Shown: piece by piece, positions 61,259-64,000 of the stretch
Layout: each line of letters starts with the position of its first letter
How positions within the stretch are numbered: position 1 is the stretch's first letter
Source of the DNA: Nocardiopsis algeriensis
Lineage (GTDB): Bacteria > Actinomycetota > Actinomycetes > Streptosporangiales > Streptosporangiaceae
Length of the DNA stretch: 64,000 bases
Direction: 5' to 3'
Assembly (NCBI RefSeq): GCF_014203695.1
Contig: NZ_JACHJO010000003.1
Span: forward strand, 423,216 to 487,215
Made by a program: the position numbers and the translations under genes
The notes under the pieces: generated by a model
The model's database searches: none
Seen by the model: only the letters and a program-made list of their open reading frames with translations
What the model was told of the DNA's origin: nothing

Positions 61259-61295
61259 GTGCGGCCCGCCCGCTCCGCGGCGGGCCGGGCCGCAC
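61259..61295. terminator. Bidirectional terminator between convergent genes
   Basis: GTGCGGCCCG and CCCGC (61259-61273) pair with GCGGG and CGGGCCGCAC (61280-61284 and 61286-61295), leaving one bulged base. It fills the 45-base space between the secreted-protein and nuclease genes. Confidence 0.72.
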
Positions 61296-61298
61296 GGA

Positions 61299-61979
61299 TC
61301 AGCAGCTCGCGAGGACCTCGCGCAGTGCCGCCTCCTCGTCCGGGTCCACACTCAGGTCCCACACGTGTTTGACCTCGATCCACGAGACCGCGTACTCGCA
61401 GTGCATCGACTCCAGCGGGGGCAGCCAGTCGGACGGGTCCCCGTCGCTCTTGGAGCGGTTGGACGAGGCGCTCACCGCCCACAGCTGGTCCGACTCCATG
61501 TCGTTGGCGAACTGCTCGCGCTTGTCGGTCGTCCACTCGTGGGCCCCCGAGCGCCATCCCTCCTTCAGTGGCACCATGTGATCGATGTCGAGGTCGCCCG
61601 GGTCGGTGAAGGTCTCGCCGTCGTAGGCGCTGTGCCAGGTGCCCGAGGTGATGTCGCAGTCCTCGCCGACCTCGACGCCCTCCCCGGAGCGCACCAGAAC
61701 CGCCTCACGCGTGTTGCAGCCGTCCTGCACGTTCGAGGTCCAGTGGGGAAAGGCCGAGCGGTCGTAGCCCGAGGCCTGGCTCTCCTCCTCCACCCGCAGC
61801 TCGTCGAGCTTGTTCAGGGCCTGCTCCGCGGACGGCTCTCCCGACGGGGCGGACATCGGTCCGCTCGCGGAGCCTCCTCCGTCACTCCGGGGGTCGGGGG
61901 TGATGACGCCGAGCTCGTAGAGGACGAAGGCCGCGACGGCGACCAGGACACCGGCGACGATCGCACCGATCTTCTTCAC
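61299..61979 (-). CDS. Membrane-anchored or secreted HNH endonuclease (DUF1524/GmrSD-like)
   Basis: A 226-residue protein with one N-terminal membrane segment or signal (residues 4-25, IGAIVAGVLVAVAAFVLYEL) and an extracytoplasmic nuclease domain. The His-Asn-His site is seen as DIDHMVPL (131-138), then REQFAND (154-160), ASSNRSKSD (171-179) and DPSDWLP (181-187), as in DUF1524 proteins. Four cysteines (89, 108, 194, 226) could form two disulfides outside the cell. Such exported nucleases are common in streptomycetes and relatives and may scavenge DNA. The start at GTG 61979 has GGAG upstream; the same frame is open for 1.9 kb further, but only as a shadow of tyrS. Confidence 0.85.
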   Translation of the reverse strand: MKKIGAIVAGVLVAVAAFVLYELGVITPDPRSDGGGSASGPMSAPSGEPSAEQALNKLDELRVEEESQASGYDRSAFPHWTSNVQDGCNTREAVLVRSGEGVEVGEDCDITSGTWHSAYDGETFTDPGDLDIDHMVPLKEGWRSGAHEWTTDKREQFANDMESDQLWAVSASSNRSKSDGDPSDWLPPLESMHCEYAVSWIEVKHVWDLSVDPDEEAALREVLASC

Positions 61980-62233
61980 AAGGGGCTCCACAGTAGGTCG
62001 GAAGGGGACAACGCCGATGACCAGCTTGACCCATGCGTGCGGCCGAAGGGAACACGCGCCGGAATTCGGATCCCGCCCGGAGGGTGCGGGAACACGGCGC
62101 GAAATCCGTCCGAGGGGACGGAAGGACGAGGAGGGTGAGCGAGAAGGAGCCGCAGGGAGGCGGGAAGGTGCCGGCGCCGAGGGGAGGGCACCGTCGCGTG
62201 CCGATCGGCCGTGCGGCCCGAGGTGACCCGAAG

Positions 62234-62251
62234 AACAGGGCCTAGACTGCA
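62234..62251 (+). promoter_or_regulatory. Candidate tyrS promoter motif
   Basis: AACAGGGCCTAGACTGCA contains TAGACT as a likely -10 and matches 16 of 18 bases of the motif before pyrK (5663-5680). It lies 47 bases before the tyrS start. A related CCTAGCCTGCA stands before the aminotransferase gene (40723-40733). The rest of the 318-base divergent gap to the nuclease gene shows no gene. Confidence 0.45.
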
Positions 62252-62297
62252 AAGCAGACCGGCCCCCGGGCCTGCCCACACGACAGAGAGCATCACA

Positions 62298-63599
62298 GTG
62301 ACCGACATCATCGACGAACTCCAGTGGCGCGGCCTCATCGCGCAGACGACCGACCTTGACGCACTCCGCAAGGCCCTCGCCGATGGTCCGATCACGCTCT
62401 ATTGCGGCTTCGACCCGACGGCGGGCAGCCTGCACGTCGGACACCTCACCCAGATCCTGACCCTCGCCCGCTTCCAGCAGGCGGGACACCGCCCGATCGC
62501 CCTGGTCGGCGGCGGCACCGGCATGATCGGCGACCCCAAGCCCAGCGCCGAGCGCCGGCTCAACTCGGCGGAGACCGTGCTGGGGTGGGTCGACAACCTC
62601 CGCGGTCAGCTGTCGTCGTTCCTGCGCTTCGCGCCGGAGGGGAAGCAGGGAGAGCCGACGGACGCGATCCTGGTCAACAACGCCGAGTGGCTGGGCTCGA
62701 TGAACGCCATCGAGTTCCTGCGCGACGTGGGCAAGCACTTCAGCATCAACCAGATGCTGGCCCGCGAGACGGTCAGGACCCGCCTCGACGGCGAAGGCAT
62801 GAGCTACACCGAGTTCAGCTACGTGCTCCTGCAGTCCTACGACTTCGTGCAGCTCTACCGCCGCCACGGCTGCGTTCTCCAGACCGGCGGCTCCGACCAG
62901 TGGGGAAACATCACCGCCGGCCTGGACCTGGTCCGCCGGATCGACGCCAACGAGCCGCACGGCCCGGCGCACGCGCTGACCACCAACCTGCTGACCAAGG
63001 CCGACGGCACCAAGTTCGGCAAGACCGAGACCGGCACGGTCTGGCTCGACCCCGAGCTGACCTCGCCGTACGCGTTCTACCAGTTCTGGTTCAACGCCGA
63101 CGACCGCGACGTGGTGCGCTACCTCAAGGTGTTCAGTTTCCGGACACGCGAGGAGATCGAGGAGCTGGAGCGCCGGACGGAGGAGCGTCCGCAGGCCCGT
63201 GCCGCCCAGCGGGCCCTGGCCGAGGAACTCACCGCTCTCGTCCACGGCGAGGAGGAGTGCCGCAAGGTCGTCGACGCCAGTCTGGCGCTGTTCGGCCGTG
63301 CGGACCTGTCCGCCCTGGACGCCCGCACGCTGGACTCCGCCCTGGCCGAGGTTCCCAAGGCCGAGGTCGAGGGCCCGGTGGCGGAGCTGCCGTCGGTGGT
63401 GGAGCTGTTCGCCCTGAGCGGCCTGACCCCGAGCAAGTCGGCGGCCCGCCGCGCGGTCCAGGAGGGCGGGGCCTACGTGAACAACGAGAAGGTCACCGAC
63501 GTGGAGGCCCGTCTCGGCGCCGAGGACCTGCTGGAAGGCCGCTTCGTGGTGCTGCGCCGGGGCAAGCGCAACATCGGGGGCGTCGTCCTCAAGGCCTGA
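62298..63599 (+). CDS. tyrS: Tyrosyl-tRNA synthetase
   Basis: Charges tRNA-Tyr. The 433-residue class I enzyme has the HIGH motif as HVGH in GFDPTAGSLHVGHL, the tyrosine-binding YTEFSYVLLQSYDF and QTGGSDQWGNITAG, and the KMSKS-like KFGKTE loop. A C-terminal S4 RNA-binding domain is complete (SKSAARRAVQEGGAYVNN, then VLRRGKRNIGGVVL). GTG 62298 gives the usual start TDIIDELQWRGL; AGAGAG lies upstream. A terminator follows, and then a region that looks like a stable-RNA promoter; tyrS lies near a ribosomal RNA operon in several actinomycetes. Confidence 0.96.
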   Translation: MTDIIDELQWRGLIAQTTDLDALRKALADGPITLYCGFDPTAGSLHVGHLTQILTLARFQQAGHRPIALVGGGTGMIGDPKPSAERRLNSAETVLGWVDNLRGQLSSFLRFAPEGKQGEPTDAILVNNAEWLGSMNAIEFLRDVGKHFSINQMLARETVRTRLDGEGMSYTEFSYVLLQSYDFVQLYRRHGCVLQTGGSDQWGNITAGLDLVRRIDANEPHGPAHALTTNLLTKADGTKFGKTETGTVWLDPELTSPYAFYQFWFNADDRDVVRYLKVFSFRTREEIEELERRTEERPQARAAQRALAEELTALVHGEEECRKVVDASLALFGRADLSALDARTLDSALAEVPKAEVEGPVAELPSVVELFALSGLTPSKSAARRAVQEGGAYVNNEKVTDVEARLGAEDLLEGRFVVLRRGKRNIGGVVLKA

Positions 63600-63610
63600 C
63601 AGGGCGAGGG

Positions 63611-63641
63611 GGAGGGTGGGCGCTCCGTGCGCCCGCCCTCC
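63611..63641 (+). terminator. Hairpin terminator after tyrS
   Basis: A 13-bp stem (63611-63623 with 63629-63641), including one U-G pair, with loop TCCGT, begins 12 bases after the tyrS stop. Confidence 0.75.
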
Positions 63642-64000
63642 TGCTGTACCGGCGGACTTCCGGACGACAGGGAAGGCGATTTGACGCCCGCACAGAGCCC
63701 GCCTATAGTCGATCGGGCCGCAGCGGCACGGTGGGCGCTCCTTCGAGAGCGGGACCGACTGCGATCGGCGGCGAACCTCCTCTCCGAACAAGCTCGGTCC
63801 GGGCAGTGCCCGAAGCCGTGTAAGCTTCGGAAGGCCTCCTCGGAAAGCAGGGTCTTCGGACCAGGCAATCGGGGCGGAAACGGACTTCTTCACTTGTGAA
63901 GCACACCGGAAAAACACCGATTTGGTGGCGGACCGGAACGCTGATAAAGTGAAGACACAACAAAGCGGAAACGCAGACGCCTTCTCCGGAAGAGCAACCA
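63642..64000 (+). promoter_or_regulatory. Putative rRNA-operon promoter region at the window edge
   Basis: No gene is seen in the last 360 bases. TTGGTG (63922-63927) and TAAAGT (63945-63950) with exactly 17 bases between form a good promoter. Upstream lie a CTTCAC-TT-GTGAAG palindrome (63888-63901) and a CCGAAGC/GCTTCGG hairpin near 63809-63829. The area is AT-rich and resembles regions before 16S rRNA genes in related actinomycetes, but the RNA gene itself would lie beyond the window, so this is an inference. Confidence 0.4.

Noticed and set aside
61980..63917. N-terminal extension of the HNH nuclease up to 872 codons
   Set aside because: The extension is antisense to tyrS; GTG 61979 with GGAG upstream begins exactly at the membrane segment.

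Overview
The window is a 64 kb stretch of a very GC-rich actinomycete chromosome. The evidence is strong third-position G/C, frequent GTG/TTG starts, an actinobacterial-type IHF gene, conservon (cvn) signalling genes, DUF349/DUF948/DUF742 proteins, and an ATC-initiated infC. Gene content and order resemble Streptosporangiales, perhaps Nocardiopsaceae. The genus is an inference. Nearly everything is chromosomal core; no insertion sequence, prophage, CRISPR array, tRNA or rRNA gene was seen.

Layout. (1) 1-8704: pyrimidine biosynthesis, pyrC (cut by the window edge)-carA-carB-pyrK-pyrD-pyrF, with an NAD-type (class 1B) dihydroorotate dehydrogenase and its PyrK partner. (2) 8705-13719: IHF gene, guanylate kinase, rpoZ, coaBC, metK. 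A large non-coding gap between the IHF gene and gmk holds a degenerate ~60-bp tandem repeat whose substitutions keep a putative RNA hairpin paired. (3) 13873-24307: a membrane DUF11 protein, DUF349 protein, MBL-fold hydrolase, aspS, PAS/GAF/PP2C phosphatase, rarA and a membrane pseudokinase. (4) 24698-32406: DUF948 protein, small membrane protein, alaS, ruvX, mltG and aroE, the last three overlapping. (5) 32444-40486: an infC leader with a classical terminator, infC-rpmI-rplT, an rRNA/tRNA methyltransferase, a sensor kinase and pheS-pheT. (6) 40826-44398: an amine or amino-acid catabolism group (aminotransferase, MarR regulator, FAD oxidoreductase). (7) 44893-51919: an ArgR-type operator and argC-J-B-D-F-R-H. 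argJ is only 260 codons long and lacks about a third of the usual protein. (8) 52146-60521: a complete conservon (cvnA-B-C-D), a CbiX-like protein lacking its expected HGS motif, then a second cvnA with a DUF742 gene but no roadblock or GTPase gene. (9) 60735-64000: a small secreted protein, a membrane-anchored HNH nuclease, tyrS, and what looks like a strong stable-RNA promoter at the window edge.

How the parts fit. The pyr and arg clusters share carbamoyl phosphate made by CarAB. The aminoacyl-tRNA synthetases, IF3, L35, L20 and IHF form a growth-linked block. Two membrane signalling modules and a pseudokinase/phosphatase pair are interleaved. The best leads are the structured repeat before gmk, the DosR-like and Crp-like sites before the IHF gene, the infC leader, the truncated argJ, and the A-C-only conservon.
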